Below, piece by piece: positions 11,202 to 24,301 of a stretch of DNA of 64,000 bases. The notes beneath the pieces are model-generated. The model was given only the letters and a program-made list of their open reading frames with translations. It ran no database searches and was not told where the DNA came from. The stretch covers positions 17,638,196 through 17,702,195 of the forward strand of contig OX463778.1 in assembly GCA_949825025.1 (NCBI GenBank). The letters are read 5' to 3'. Position 1 is the first letter of the stretch. Every line of letters starts with the position of its first letter. The stretch is from Siphlonurus alternatus (lineage: Eukaryota; Arthropoda; Insecta; Ephemeroptera; Siphlonuridae). Both the position numbers and the translations under genes were made by a program.

Positions 11202-12218
11202 CTGAGTCGTTTGTGCACCACCTTTTGTTATACAACATTGTTAACTTTGTTACTTTATGAATATTTTTATTTTTAAACTTCATTTATTTTCATGAATTTA
11301 ATGTTTGTAATTATTTATACAATATTTATTGTCATATTTTGATTGTTTTCAATAAATGTCATAAAATTGGAATATCCCTTTTTTTTTATTTGCAACACAG
11401 CTTACTACAGACAAAGAATTAGATATTCAAATCTGCACAGTTCTGATGGATGTCAACAATTTGGTGCTGATGAAAGCTTTTATTAAATAATTATGGAGCA
11501 TTTATTGAAACTGAATAACAAAAGGAATCGGATCGAATAATTATGATTTTATAATAGAATTAATAATCAACCATTCAAGCACCATTTTTTAAATAATATT
11601 TTATTCAGTTCTATCCCTAGCTATTTAGAAGAACAATTAATACATATAAACTGCCCTAGTAAATATATGTTGTTTTAGAAAATCTGAAAATTCTCAAATT
11701 GATCCGATAGCTTTTAAACAATGAACCGGCCATAAAACGTGCATCACATTATACCCCTCGAGACAATAACACGAAGTTTTTACTTGTGCATGCATGCCTC
11801 AATCGCTGGCGTTGAAGCTCCAAAAGACAAATATATGCAGATTGCAATTTAAGGGGATATAAAAGAACTCCCAGTCTAGCCATCCCAAATGTTCATCAAC
11901 CTTTTATATAGACTGCGTGCATGAAAACGCTTTTACTAACATGCAGAGCAGAGGCTAAATTCATGATGACCAGAGCCATACGTATAATATATACGTTATA
12001 TTTTATGCCTTGCGGCTGCACAGGATCTTCTGTAATTTAATTTATATGAATCTATAATATATAAAATTTGTTAGTGTAACGTATGTATACTGTATATACA
12101 TAATTATGAGCAGTTAATACATGTAATATTTGGTACCCCGGCCCAGTAAAATATATAAAATATACAATATGTCATTGTATGGTTGCAAAACTGTCTGCAT
12201 GTCTATCCACAAGGGGTG
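11202..12218. other. Annexin 3' flank and intergenic DNA
   Basis: The first 150 bases act as annexin 3' UTR, with AATAAA near 11351 and a T-rich stretch after it. The rest is AT-rich with no recognised gene. Confidence 0.55.
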
Positions 12219-12781
12219 GTAACAATGGAGAATTCACTTACAACTCAAATTTTAATTTAACTACTATATTATGATAGGGTACATATTAAAAATAAGTTTG
12301 ACTTAAGTTTCAACTTTTTAAACTCAAATTTGGGGACTCTGAAGGGATTATTAGAATAGGGGCAAAGTATGCAACCCGCGCGCAAACCTGAAAATTGTGA
12401 CGTAGAAACTCCCTAGTTAACACACAACAACTGCCTGATATCATAATTTGAGCGTCAAGGAGTGATTGGCTATAAATTTTAGTAACACGATCGAAATCAG
12501 CGGGTTTTTCTACCCTAGTATCAATAGTTTTGTCTCCAATATCAGTTTATTTTAAGAGTGATAATCGAAAATATAAATTTATTGCAGGAAAATTTCGCCT
12601 GCTAGGCAGTTTCTACGTCACGTTTTGGCGCTAAATTCAAAAGAAGGAAGATTTTTAAAAAATTCCCTTGTCTCCAATTTTGAAGATTAAAACTTTTTTG
12701 TTTTGGGACATTTAATTTCAAGGCATAGAGCATCTGAAAAAAAATTAAAATAAATGTAGGAGAATTCCCCATTGTTAACAT
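12219..12781. repeat. Foldback repeat abutting the 3' end of the SMYD4-like gene
   Basis: Ends TAACAATGGAGAATTC and GAGAATTCCCCATTGTTA are inverted copies. Inside, GACGTAGAAACT..CTAG recurs inverted as GGCAGTTTCTACGTCAC. The interior arms are more diverged than in families A-G. The right end touches the stop codon of the SMYD4-like frame (12783-12781 on the minus strand), so it may have replaced the gene's last exon or exons. Confidence 0.65.
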
Positions 12782-14079
12782 TAAATCTGTGCCAACATTC
12801 TGTAGTAGTTTTTTATTTGCCATTCTGCAGATAAGAACAGCTGGTTTAAACACGACCCTGCATCCCCAGCACTTAGCAGCACTACAAGCTCTTCATTCAA
12901 GTTCAGCAAATCGCTCGACTGCAGGCCACCATGATCGTCAGTCTTCGCAGATATTAGTTCCCGAGCTTTTCTCTCGGTCTTCTCATCGAAAAACTCTGGC
13001 ATCTCTGGCAAGCTTGCCTTTAGAGGCCAGTCGTTGATACATGCGGCACAAGAACAGGTGAAAAAGTACTTTGAAAGGTACATTTGGCGCTCTTTCTTAG
13101 TGGTTTTATCGAACTGTACGCCGTAGCTGATCATTAGTTGACTTCCTTTTGCTATACTTCTTGATGCTCTATGCACTAAAGTTTGGCCATAATTCGTACG
13201 GAAAATATTCGGAGTGCAGCTATGATTCACGAAGCTAGACGTAGGAAAAATTCCACACCCAATTTTTTTGGCTGAACATGATGAATCGTCATTACGAAAT
13301 AACTCAACCAAAGAGTGCGCATTACTATCTCTGCAAAAAAATATCCTAAAAAACAAACCGGCAAGTTTATTTGCTTGGGGTAAATTTGCAAGTTGGAAAC
13401 TGTGTAATATGTTCAGAGCAATGAAGCAAGCTGAAAAAATCTCTTCAAAAGGACGACTTATGATATGAGAGGACAAACTCAGCACCGAATTGAAGTCGGA
13501 AGAAATAAATTGTCCCTCCGAATTGAATCCTCTCGTCCTCTCACTGGAGTCTTCTTTACTTTTGTCTTCCTCGAGATATGCCGCCAAGTTAGGAACACCA
13601 CACGTGCTGATGACGCGGATGGTGTGCAGTTCGTTGGAGCCCACGTGGTCATTTTGCGAGCGGTACCTCGTCACGACGGGGCACTCCACTCGATGGTACC
13701 TGCTCGCAGCTTCCTCGAGACACTCTTCGCTGCAGTACAGAGCCTGAAAGCACAACGTGTCTGTGAGTTAGTGTATAGTGTATACGCATATACACTATGC
13801 GTACGCGGTGAAACAGAAAATATCGTTTCCTTATACTTATACCATGATCGTTTCCAGTACTACCTCAGCTATTTACAAAATTTCAGAGTTAAATTTAAAT
13901 TTGCATGAGAGTGAGATGCGCATATATAATAATATATATATTAATATATACCCTAAAATTTAAAATTCTATATAGTAATATTTTTTCAGAAGAAGAAAAT
14001 AATATAACTAAAAAATCTTGCATCGTAGTGATCGAATTGAATTTCCTATATGTGTGACTATATACGTATTATCGTTGAT

Positions 14080-14120
<41 letters not shown>

Positions 14121-15661
14121 TTAATTAACTACTTCAAGAAAAAAAAATTAAATACAATATTTTTTTAGCTTATTTTAAAATGTGTTAAATGTATTAAATG
14201 TAATGAAAACAAGAGTTTTAAAAAAAGCATTCCAAAGAAAATTTTATAATGAAAATATTTGAAACACAAAATGGTATTTTCTTGCTTACAGATTCATTTC
14301 AACTGCAGTGCATTTTTTTTTTTTTTTCTTTACTTACCAAAAATTCTAATTTTTCTTTCTTTTTTCCCTCTAAAATGTACGTATATGGAATTTATTGTAA
14401 AATCTCTTCATTAAGTACATGAATTATCGCCTGCTCAAATAACTAAACTAAAATGAGAAGCGGCACTGACCCAGTCGCACGCGGGGCAGGGCAGCAGCGC
14501 GAGGCTCCGTGTCAGACAGTGGCTGCAGTGGCTCCAGCGACACTCCGCCTCCAGCACCGCCGCGAACGGATGCTCAACCAGCAACACGTCACCTGCAGAC
14601 GTCAAATTGTGTTTGCTTCTTCCTTACATTAACTCATTGGGTGTATTCCCTCTTTTCATTTATGCAAAAAAATGTCAATAAAAATATAAAAAATACATGT
14701 AACAATTAATATAACAATAAAATATAATATATTAATTATAGTATATAAATCCATATATTATGTGTAAAAACTCGTAAACTGTCTATTACATTTTTTGATG
14801 CACTTTTTTTTTATTAGATAATGGTTAAAGCCATACAGTAATAAAATTATGCATTCACCGCGCGCTGTCCCACTGAGCTGCATACTGTACGAATAAAAGG
14901 CAATTTAAAACTATAATATACAAACCTGGTTTGATGTCTCTGCTTGCGACTAAATGACGACCAAAGACTTCATTGCACTCAATTGTAACAGCACTCGAAG
15001 CAACGGGAGCCTCGCAGTTCTCTCCGTAGCTCAAACGAGGGACTTCACCTTTTTTATCGAGCTGCTGCACTTCCTTCTTAGTCTGGACCTCACTGATCTC
15101 TCTCTTTATTTTGTCCCACACAGCTGACTTCTGCTCCTCGGACAAAACACTCTCCTCCAGGGACAGCTCGGCTTGAAAAAAATTCTCCGCCGCCCTCTCC
15201 GTCTGTCCGAGCTCTCGGTGGCTCTGCGCCGCTCGTAGCCAAAGTTTGTGGCGCAGCTCGGGGGGGTAGCCGTGGCTGAGGGCGCATCCGATGTCAGCAA
15301 GACACTCTGCATTCTTACCCATGGAACTCAGCACTGCGGAACGGTTGGCGAAGGCCAGAGCAAGCGACTCGGAGCCCTGGGGAGCAGCAGAGATACTCTG
15401 CGTGTATTTTCTATGAGCTTTTATATAATCCTTTTGTTTATAATGTGAATCTGCTTTCTTTATCAGTGAAAATGAATACTTCTCACTTTTTGTGATTTGT
15501 TCTGCATTTTCCTCCGAATTAAAACACAAGAGATATAATGAATTTGCTAGTTTAATTCGTTCTTCATCAGTCCGTGCTGAAGACATACCTTGCCTGATAT
15601 TCTGAAGACACGAACTTCCATTAATTTCACTGTTATTCTGTTCAGGAGAATTTAACTCCAT
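12781..15661 (-). CDS. SMYD4: SMYD4-like TPR/SET/MYND lysine methyltransferase
   Basis: Three exons on the minus strand: 15661-14926, 14592-14471 and 13743-12781. They join in phase to 606 codons starting at ATG 15661. N-terminal TPR-like helices cover residues about 60-165 (e.g. FANRSAVLSSMGKNAECLAD). The SET domain opens at GRHLVASRDIKPG and is split by a MYND zinc finger (HCSHCLTRSLALLPCPAC, then YCSEECLEEA..HRVEC). It resumes with NHSCTPN near residue 459 and ISYG, and ends with a post-SET FTCSCAAC. In the SET fold, NHSC and the following Tyr build the AdoMet/lysine site, and all are present. SMYD4 proteins methylate proteins and act in muscle and development. Family members usually have a further C-terminal TPR region. 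Here the frame ends soon after post-SET, next to a foldback repeat, so 3' truncation or an unseen last exon is likely. Confidence 0.85.
14082..14116. repeat. Poly-T tract
   Basis: Homopolymer in the second SMYD4-like intron (13744-14470). The rest of the intron is AT-rich with no other feature. Confidence 0.85.
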
Positions 15662-17021
15662 TTTTTATATCAGCATATACACACTGTATAAAGAACGTCA
15701 AGACATGTCGCAGTCCGGACGCTGTTAAATTTTATGTCTAATAATACACTTTTTATTTATAAACTTGACGTCAGCGCTCATCAGCTGGTGCTTGTAAATA
15801 ACAAACCAGAGACGACACTCTCCCAATAACTAACTTGTGTAAGTTTTATATATTTAGTAAGAAATTTAATTATTTCATCTATATATCTTCAACCTTCAAC
15901 ATTCGCGATTTATTTAGCGCCTGCAAATATGCATCTCTATGCAACTTCTTAGACGTCAAAGCGTTGCGGGTTGCATCAAACCTTCAGCAGGCGAATCACA
16001 TTTCCAAGTCAGATGATATAATAAGACTTAATTGTTTTGAATCCTAACTTTGTATTTGCATTATGTGAATTTGAATAAAACCTATTCTGAATCTGAACAT
16101 TTCCAAGTTTGAACTGCACTTTAACCTATATATTTATTATTTATAATGATTGTTTTAGTGCTTTTAGTGCTATATAATTATACTAAACCTATACTATATA
16201 TATGATATAACATGATAATTAACATAACATGCATGTGGGTTTGAAGCTGCATGATGAAAAAAAGTTAATTGAAAAGTAAATTTAAGTTAAATGTCTCAAA
16301 TCAATCTGCAGTCGGGTTAAAAATTAGTCTAGGGTAGGATTATATGCATCCAAGTGTACGTTATGTTAACTTATGTTGATCAAGCGCGATCGAGTGCCTG
16401 TCAATTAAAAAATGCTGCGTTAGATCATGTAAGTCCTAACCTATAGCTCTTCTAGCTCCATTTTGATCCATTGTCCATTGGGGGAGGGGGAGGGGGGAAC
16501 GAAGGGGAGAAGGCATGCATAATTATAATATAAAGATTAACTATATACCCATTACCCCGCCGTGAGCTATAAACTCTTACGTTAATTAGGAGTGTATCCC
16601 TGTAAAAAAAAAAAAGACCACATTAGTACATTTATTTTTTCTATGCCATACGTGAAATGATATTAACCAATATTATCCCCCCGCCCCCCCCCCACACACA
16701 CACATAGCTCCTGCAAATAACCTCTTATTTGATGTCGTTTTTTTTTTTTTACACTTTGACGAGTTAGATTTTTAATATATATATATATTATATAATTATA
16801 TTTATATATTTCATGTTAAATATAAAAATATAAATAAAATATTTTTACATTCTCTTTTTAGTTTTATTTATTTACTTTTTTGTATAAATTGGTAATATAT
16901 AAATATATTTATTTTATATAAAACTATAATATATATACATTATATGATGGTAATTAATACATATTATAGAGTTATAAAAATGCATTTTAATATGATTCCA
17001 TCTACTAAAAGAATATTTTTG
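15662..17021. other. Intergenic region between SMYD4-like gene (-) and RBMX2 (+)
   Basis: A TGACGTCA palindrome (CRE-like) at 15766-15773 lies about 105 bp upstream of the SMYD4-like start codon. Around 15830-16100 is a non-coding stretch ending AATAAAACCTATTCTGAATC, like the 3' end of an old retroelement, but I cannot name it. A G-rich run (about 16480-16500) and AT-rich sequence follow. Confidence 0.5.
16540..16617 (+). mobile_element. 5S-derived SINE, 3' tail fragment
   Basis: CCATTACCCCGCCGTGAGCT, then CTCTTA..GGAGTGTATCCCTGTAAAAAA. This is the same tail as the full SINE at 33920-34368, with an A-run at its end. A head is absent. Confidence 0.7.
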
Positions 17022-17383
17022 ACAATGGACAACATACATGAAAATTTTTTATTGCAGAAATGAATAGAGGGTACCAAATTATTCTACTCTGAATTTTTTC
17101 AGATTTTTTTGAGACCCGAAACTATTTTTAAATAATTATTGAAAGTCCTGTGACTCAGTTGGCATACTTGGCATGCACCTCTGAATCCTTAATAAAAAAG
17201 GATAGAGACTGGACGCCTATTGACGCCTCCAGGGGGCGTGGCCGCACTTTCAATAATTATTTAAAAATAGTTCTGCATCTGGGTCTCAAAAAAATCTGAA
17301 AAAATTCAGAGTAGCATAATTTGGTACCCTAGCTATTATATATTCATTTCTGCAATAAAATTTTTCATGTATGTTGTCCATTT
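17022..17383. repeat. Foldback MITE, family F, copy 2
   Basis: Ends ATGGACAACATACATGAAAA and its reverse complement. The next words (TTTTTATTGCAGAAATG and a 'TACTCTGAATTTTTTCAGA' box) are those of the other F copies. The centre differs (GACGCCTCCAGGGGGCGTGG). It lies about 310 bp upstream of the RBMX2 start codon. Confidence 0.8.
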
Positions 17384-17590
17384 TATTAAAGGCTGAGGTA
17401 TCTGACAATTTAATTATTATGATGATAATTATTATACATATTAGTCATATTACATAAAACAATCGTGAACTCAATTATTATTAATATTAATTATAATTAA
17501 ATTGCATGCACTTTAAGTTGTGACTAAATTTAGGAATAACCTTCAAAAGTCTAGTTACTCTATTTAGGAAAAATTGGTGTCCCTGCTCTT

Positions 17591-17600
17591 GTGACGTCAC
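17591..17600. promoter_or_regulatory. CRE-like palindrome upstream of RBMX2
   Basis: GTGACGTCAC lies about 100 bp before the RBMX2 ATG, in the position expected of a proximal promoter. The same 8-mer recurs upstream of the SMYD4-like gene (15766) and at 25697, but it is also part of several F-family repeats, so a role is only inferred. Confidence 0.4.
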
Positions 17601-17694
17601 ATGCCGATGTAAACAGACTTTTCGTTGGGTTTTCGTTAGTGATCAAAATTTAATTTAATTTAGTTCTATGCGTCTTTTCCATTAAACATACAAG

Positions 17695-20600
17695 ATGAAT
17701 CCACTAACGTAAGTACCATATCAGCAATTTAAGAGACTTATTTAATATTTTAATTTCGTTTCTATGCAGTAACGTGAGGAACATAACGAAACTGAGCGAG
17801 CAGGAGCTGACGCGAGGCGGGAAGTCATCCTGGCACGATCAGTACAAAAACAGCGCTTGGGTCTTCATTGGAGGTCTGCCCTTTGACCTGAGTGAAGGAG
17901 ACATCATCACAGTCTTTTCACAGTAAGTATCATCACGGTCAGAGCTTTTATTTAAGTATACATATGGAGGTATTCAAACACACATTTGATTCGACACATC
18001 CCACATTGCTGCATGTTTTACTCATCATTGCAATTTTATATATATATATTTTATCTGGTATGTTGTATAAATATATATAATATTTTTTATATTATATGTA
18101 ATTCTGCATAATATACATTATTATACTGTATGCATACATATCATACAGGGTATGCATACCACATGAAAACAATACAATGGAGGCTTCAAGTGATGCGCTT
18201 TCGCTGCGCAACTGTTTGTCGCTAAGGTCCATCTTGCACTTGAAAATGAAGCAAAGTGTTTTTTTTAACTTTTCTCGGTTATAAATCAAGTAAAAAATCT
18301 AAATCTTGAATAATCTACTTTATTTTTCAGTTTGGACCAAAGTTCCGTAAAGGAATTATCCCTGAAAAATATTATTCTTGGTGAAAAAACCAAGGATTTT
18401 CTATACTATGGATAGGCTATGTCTATACCAATAGCACTATAGCTACTGAGGCAAAAGGCCATGGTATCATGGCCGCCGAGCGCAATATTTTGTATTGTTT
18501 TGGCTTTACAGGCCATGGTAAGATGGCGGACATTCTATTGTAACCACCACCCACTTCCTCCCCACGACCTTGCCTCACTGACGATAGTGCCCCCACCTAT
18601 CCATAGTATAAAAAATCCTTGGAAAAAACGAATTCACGTTTTTTTTTACATAGGTTTGGTATAGCGGGTGGGATCACCGAAAAATCAGCTGACTTGAAGC
18701 CTCTATATTACTTTTCCAATCAACTTGCTGCATGACGTAATTGGTAGAAAGTCTTCTATGCAGAGTGCCTATTAGACGAAATTAATATTTATGTTTCGTG
18801 GCAGGTACGGTGAGATTGCGACGGTAAACCTGGTGCGCGACAAAGAGACCGGCAAGAGCCGTGGCTTCTGTTTCCTGTGCTACGAGGACCAGCGCAGTAC
18901 CGTGCTGGCTGTGGACAACCTTAACAGCATGAAGGTGACTGCAAATAACCATCATGGATTGGCATGGACTGGGATGTGATGAAACTGTACTTAATTTTAT
19001 TAGGAACTTATTGTTAGTCTCATTACAATTTAATAAAAAATTCCACTTGATTTTAATTGCCAAGTCAGCTGATTAACCGTACTTTCTGGCCCTGCAGCTG
19101 CTGAAGCGGACAATCCGTGTGGACCATGTAGAGGACTACAAGCCACCCAAAGCCCCCAAGCAGAAGAAGGGAGAGGAGGACCCTGATGCCCTGCCTGCTG
19201 GAACCCTGCTGCCCCTGAAACTAGGTCAGTGACATTTAAAGTCTTCTTGGAAGAATTTGCCACAAGCGTCAGGTTTCTTGGTCTCTTTATAGGAATTTCA
19301 ACAATCAAAGATAATTTCAAGTTACAGTATATGTATATATATAAAAGAACCTGCCAGGTCAGGTTTCCTGTGTCTCTATAAGGAATTTCACTGTTGAAAG
19401 TTGATCAAACACATATATAACTATAAAATTATTGTTGCACTTCACTATTTACCTTCATTATTTTATTTTGTGTTTTATCATACAAAAAAAGCAAGAATTG
19501 TACATGTTAAGTCTGATCAATGTAGCCCCGTCGTTGATCAGCCTTAATAATTTTTTTTACAAGGACATGCTTTGGGTCAATAAAACAGCTTTCATGTCTT
19601 TTAATAGAGCTAGCTGAGCCCTACCAGCAGGTATTTTTATATATAATGACCAAAAAAATTACTTCTCGAGTTGTAGGCAATAATGCAGCTAAAAGTGATC
19701 AAAGTAGCCCCGTTTCACTGTAGTACAGTATATGATATCGATGCTTCCACGGCGAAATGCTCACTTTGCAATTTCCAGAATACAACAAAATGCTCAAAAG
19801 GTCTGTTATTATTGTTCCAGGTATATATTTTACAACCTTCTTGAAATGCAAAGTGAGCATTTTGTTGCATTGTGGAAATTGCAAAGTGAGCATTTTGCCG
19901 CGGAAGCATTGTTATGTAAATATTATGCTGTTCATGTCTGCAAATTTGCCTGGAAATAAGCCTTTTTGTGTACATACAATGGACATACTGTAGGTTCTTT
20001 TAAATCAATATACTTTGTATGATGATTCTAAGTAATTCATTTATTTCCATTACTGTTGCAGAGCTACCTATACCGGTAATGCCAGAGTTGAAGAAAGAGC
20101 CAGAAGACTTGTCGACTACTGAACCAAAGCACAAGAAGAGCAAGCGTAGACGAGCAGACTCTGGTGACAGTGGGGAGGCGGAACGCAAGAAGCGCTGCAA
20201 GAAAAAGCAGAAGCAGGCAAGCTCCTCCTCTTCTTCATCGGCTAGCGAGACCTCCAGCTCCTCTGAGACTTCCTCCGACAGTAGCAGCGACAGCAGTAGC
20301 GATAGCAGTAGCGAAAGTAGCAGTGACGAAGACAGGCGAAAGAAGGCAAAATCCAGCAAGAAGAAGCACTCCACCAGCAAGAAGTCTCTAGATCGTAAAA
20401 CAAAGAAAAAGAAATCTAAAATTTCCCCAACATATCAAGATGACAGTTCTCAAAGTAAATGTAGTGGTAGCAAAATTCAAACTTGGAAGGAGAAAAAAAT
20501 AAAAGAAGAAGTTATTAGTTCTGACGATGAAATTAAAAATAAAAAAGGAAAGAAGCATGATAAGAAAGTAAAAAAAGATAGGATACGAGACCCATCAGAT

Positions 20601-21275
20601 GAGCCTGAAAGTAGGAGAATGGAGTCTTCAAGAAGGAAACACAGAGAGGAAAAAGTTGCACCCCGTGCATATATGTCTAAAGACAGGTCCGTTGAAAAAG
20701 AAGCAAGGAAGAGGTCTGGCGAGAAGGGCGAACAAGGGAGACGACAGCCGATAGAAACAGACTCAGTTTCTCGTAAGGAAAGGTCTACCAATGGGGAAAA
20801 GAAGGATGAGAGTCGAGACGGAAAGAATGGTAAATATTCCAAGAGTTCCAGGTCCCCTGAGAGGAGAAGGTCCAACAGTCGAGACAGAAAACGAGACATT
20901 TACAAAGGAAAGAAAATTAAAGATTCCAAGAGCTCTGGGTCTGTTGACAGGAGAAGGTCCAACAGCAGGGAGGCACGAAGAGAGCAATCACCGGAGAAGA
21001 ATCGGGAGAACAGAGACGCTGGCAGGTCAGCATTTCCTGAGCGACATAGAGAGAGAGTGGAGGATTCCCGCTCACAGAGATCAAGGAGCAGAGAGAGGAG
21101 GCCGGACGTTAGTCCTGACAGGAAGCAAGATTCACGGTATCGGGAGCGAGAACGGTCCAGGGAGAGGAGGAGAGACCGATCCGTGAGTCCTCGCAGACAG
21201 CTGGGCCGTTCTGGTGAGCGTGTGAGAGGGGACCAAGGCCGGGGATCAGACAGAAACAGAAACCGTCGAGATTGA
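17695..21275 (+). CDS. RBMX2: RBMX2, spliceosomal RRM protein with long RS/KE-rich tail
   Basis: Five exons: 17695-17708, 17770-17922, 18805-18934, 19098-19224 and 20062-21275. They total 1638 nt, i.e. 545 residues and a stop. It begins MNPLTN, like the family. The RRM (about residues 34-113) shows RNP2 VFIGGL (36-41), RNP1 KSRGFCFL (73-80) and the family's CYEDQRSTVLAVDN run, then RTIRVDHV. RBMX2, the relative of yeast Ist3/Snu17, is part of the RES complex of the activated spliceosome and acts in the nucleus. The last exon codes for a disordered tail: a Ser/Asp/Glu tract (from 20220) followed by Lys/Arg/Glu and RS/RE dipeptides. It is longer than in human RBMX2 (about 320 residues). A poly-A signal AATAAA lies near 21375. 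Introns hold foldback sequences at 18165-18720 and 19730-19930. Confidence 0.95.
18165..18720. repeat. Degenerate nested foldback in RBMX2 intron 2
   Basis: GGAGGCTTCAAGT (about 18179) pairs with ACTTGAAGCCTC (about 18692). Inside, CCAAGGATTTTCTATACTATGGATAGG (18388 onward, read in two blocks) pairs with CCTATCCATAGTAT..ATCCTTGG. Two nested inverted pairs suggest one insertion inside another. No frame of interest. Confidence 0.6.
19730..19930. repeat. Foldback with AAATGCTCACTTTGCA boxes in RBMX2 intron 4
   Basis: The box AATGCTCACTTTGCAATT on the left reappears inverted twice on the right (GCAAAGTGAGCATTTTG at about 19849 and 19882). ATGCTTCCACGGCGAAA pairs with the right-hand TTTTGCCGCGGAAGCAT. 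The frames drawn through it on both strands are by-products of the symmetry. Confidence 0.65.
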
Positions 21276-21508
21276 CAGTGCTGCTAATATTGACATTTGC
21301 TTCTAACAACGAGTGTTCTGTCCACATTTTAACTACTTTTTTTAAACATGTAAAATATTGTTCAAATTTGCAGAAATAAATTTATAAAATTAAATATTAA
21401 TCCAGTATGAAATTATTGCTAAAAAAAAACACAAATAAAATTAAGGTTTATAAATAAATTTATTAATTTCCTCAATTGCATTAGCCAAGATTGACAGCAA
21501 GGTTATAA

Positions 21509-21829
21509 TTAAGGATAAGGTAACACAAATTAGCTGACCCAATGTTAAAATAATCCCACACATGAAAATTATGAAAAAAAATTAAAATATGTTCTCCTCT
21601 ACATCCCCTATCGGTAGGTAAAATATCAGGTATGCAAATTCGATCTAGTTTTTGAGTTATGAATTTTTAAAGTTGACTATCTAACATGAAGAACTCGAAC
21701 TTCCTGATAGGGGATGTAGAGGAGAACATTTTAATTTTTTTTTTTTTTTTTTTTCATATTTTTCATGTGTGGGATTATTTTAACATTGGGTCAGCTGATC
21801 CGTGATACCTTCTATTACCTTGCCCTTAA
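21509..21829. mobile_element. TTAA-ended foldback element, family C, copy 1
   Basis: Opens TTAAGGATAAGGTAACACA and closes ACCTTGCCCTTAA. The arms share TGTTCTCCTCTACATCCCCT and AAAATATCAGGTAT with family A and the 'AGCTGACCCAATG' box with C2. The right arm is shortened by a long T run. It lies 230 bp past the RBMX2 stop. Confidence 0.8.
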
Positions 21830-21952
21830 AACATCATTATATATTATATAATTATATTTTGCAGTTCATAACATTTTCTTATGTGATGAAATCTTTAAAA
21901 ATAATATTACTTAATTTTCCGTAAATTAATTCTGTTCAAATTTATATTTTAA

Positions 21953-22306
21953 TTAGGGTAAGGTAACGCCACCAATGTTAAAAAAAATCCCTCTCACAAA
22001 AATTCTGAAAAAAATTTAAAATGTTCTCCTCTATACCCCCTATCAGTACCTAAAATATCAGGTATACAAATACGATCTAGTTTTTGAGTTATAAATTTTT
22101 AAAGTTGACTACTTTAACATGGAGAAATGAAACTCCCATGTTAAATTGGTCAACTTTAAAAATTCATAACTCAAAAACTAGATCGTATTTGTATACCTGA
22201 TATTTTAGCTACTGATAGGGGGTGTAGAGGAGAACATTTTAAATTTTTTTCAGAATTTTTGTGAGAGGGATTTTTTTTAACATTGGTGGCGTTACCATAC
22301 CCTTAA
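21953..22306. mobile_element. TTAA-ended foldback element, family A, copy 2
   Basis: Near-identical to 2477-2831 and 62632-62986 (TGTTAAAAAAAATCCCTCTC, AACTAGATCGTATTTG and their complements). The left terminal TTAA has changed to TTAG and the right TTAA is intact at 22303-22306. Confidence 0.9.
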
Positions 22307-22663
22307 CACATTTTTTTTTCAGTAAATTAAATTAGGTTTTTCTTTAAAAATGAGAAAATAAAGACACTATGATTTAATTTACTAGCTTTCACATAAAATA
22401 TGCGTAACCTGTTATATAAATATATAAAACAAGATTTAATTATTATTAAGTATAATTAATGTTGATGCAACTAATTTAAATTAAAATTTGTGCTGATTAT
22501 ATATTTTTATTATTATATTAGGACAGGAATTTAATCAATACGTACAATCAGCAGCTATTAAGTTAAAATAAGTCAAATTTTCGTCAGGAAAGAGTTCCAA
22601 ATATTTAACTACAAAATACTGTACATGGATATTTTTTTTTTATGTATCTAGCTCAGACTATTG

Positions 22664-23319
22664 TTAAAGTAAAGTGCGCGCTAGAAAAAAAAGTTGAGTT
22701 AGTATTTTCTAAAAATAGTTCAAGTCGTCCTCTATATCAAACCAAAATTCAAAAAATTCTATCTCAAATAGGTTTGCCAGAAAAAAAATTCCAAAGTCAG
22801 AGTGAACGCGTCGCTTAACATGGGGCCTTACCTGACAAAGACCCTCGAATATCTCAAAAAAATACACCGTTAGGTGGTATGAAAAAAATATAGTGATGTT
22901 CTATGAACCAAGCTTTAACCAAAAACCGATTAAAAAAAATTTCTCTCGAATCCATTTTTCCGTAAAAAAATAATAAAAAATCTTATGGGAATTAACATGG
23001 TACATTTTCTTGATTTTTTTACGGAAAAATGGATTCGAGAGAATTTTTTTTAATCGGTTTTTGGTTAAAGCTTGGGTCATAGAACATCACTATATTTTTT
23101 TCATACCACCTAACGGTGTATTTTTTCGAGATATTCGAGGGTTTTTGTCAGGTAAGGCCCCATGTTAAGCGACGCGTTCACTCTGAATTTGGAATTTTTT
23201 TCTGGCAAACCTATTTGAGATAGAATTTTTTTAATTTTGGTTTGATATGGAGGACGACTTGAACTATTTTTAAAAAATACTAACTCAACTTTTTTTTCTA
23301 GCGCGCACTTTACTTTAAG
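22664..23319. mobile_element. TTAA-ended foldback element, family G, copy 1
   Basis: TTAAAGTAAAGTGCGCGCTA at the left end is mirrored at the right end with TTAA at 23316-23319. The arms of about 315 bp are almost perfectly complementary (GTGAACGCGTCGCTTAACAT, ACACCGTTAGGTGGTATG and their complements), with a tiny loop near 22990. A second copy lies at 52766-53418. Non-coding. Confidence 0.9.
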
Positions 23320-23812
<493 letters not shown>

Positions 23813-23916
23813 TAGGATATAGGTATATTAATTCTGAAAAAAATTACGTGAAAATAGCCAAATAATGCTAAACGTAAATTAAATTTTGTACTTTCCTATT
23901 ATATATATAATAAAAA

Positions 23917-24301
23917 ATAAATAAAAATAAATAAATAAATATCTTTGACGCCGTTATTACCCTTTGGAGTGTGCATGGCCAGGCCGATATTTTAGCCTTT
24001 CCAGTAGGAGTTATCTTGCGACCGAGCTGGGGCTTACCAGGCTCCCAGAACCTTTTTCTGCACTCTTCTGGGCTCCTATAATACTACCAGATCTGTGCAG
24101 CCTGCAGTGGCAGTGCAAAAAAGACTTCAGGGCAGCAGAGTATAGACTGCAGTCGTAAACTGCCTTCCTCCTACCATTCCATCATCTATATGTAGTCAGT
24201 CACACCCATCCCAAGTCACGAAAAGTCTGCCGGATTCGGGTATTGAACCGGGGACCTCTCGGACCAGAGTAAGAGGTGCTAACCACTACACCACAGAGCG
24301 G
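23917..24301 (-). mobile_element. tRNA-derived SINE, minus strand
   Basis: On the minus strand it starts with a tRNA-like head: box A region TGTGGTGTAGTGGTTAGCAC and box B GGTTCAATACC within CCCCGGTTCAATACCCGAAT (about 24301-24226). A tRNA-unrelated body of about 250 bp follows, and the element ends in ATTT/AAAT repeats (23917-23945 read on the plus strand). The second copy at 42640-42960 shares the head, the 'AAGTCTGCCG' joint and the CTGCCTTCCTCCTACCA body. Confidence 0.8.

Noticed and set aside
19715..19993. Overlapping frames on both strands in RBMX2 intron 4
   Set aside because: They arise because the region is an inverted repeat. The same words read in both directions.
24226..24301. 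Possible tRNA gene (minus strand), likewise at 42886-42960
   Set aside because: A and B boxes are present, but the acceptor stem does not close and the sequence continues into a shared body and AAAT tail. These are SINE heads.
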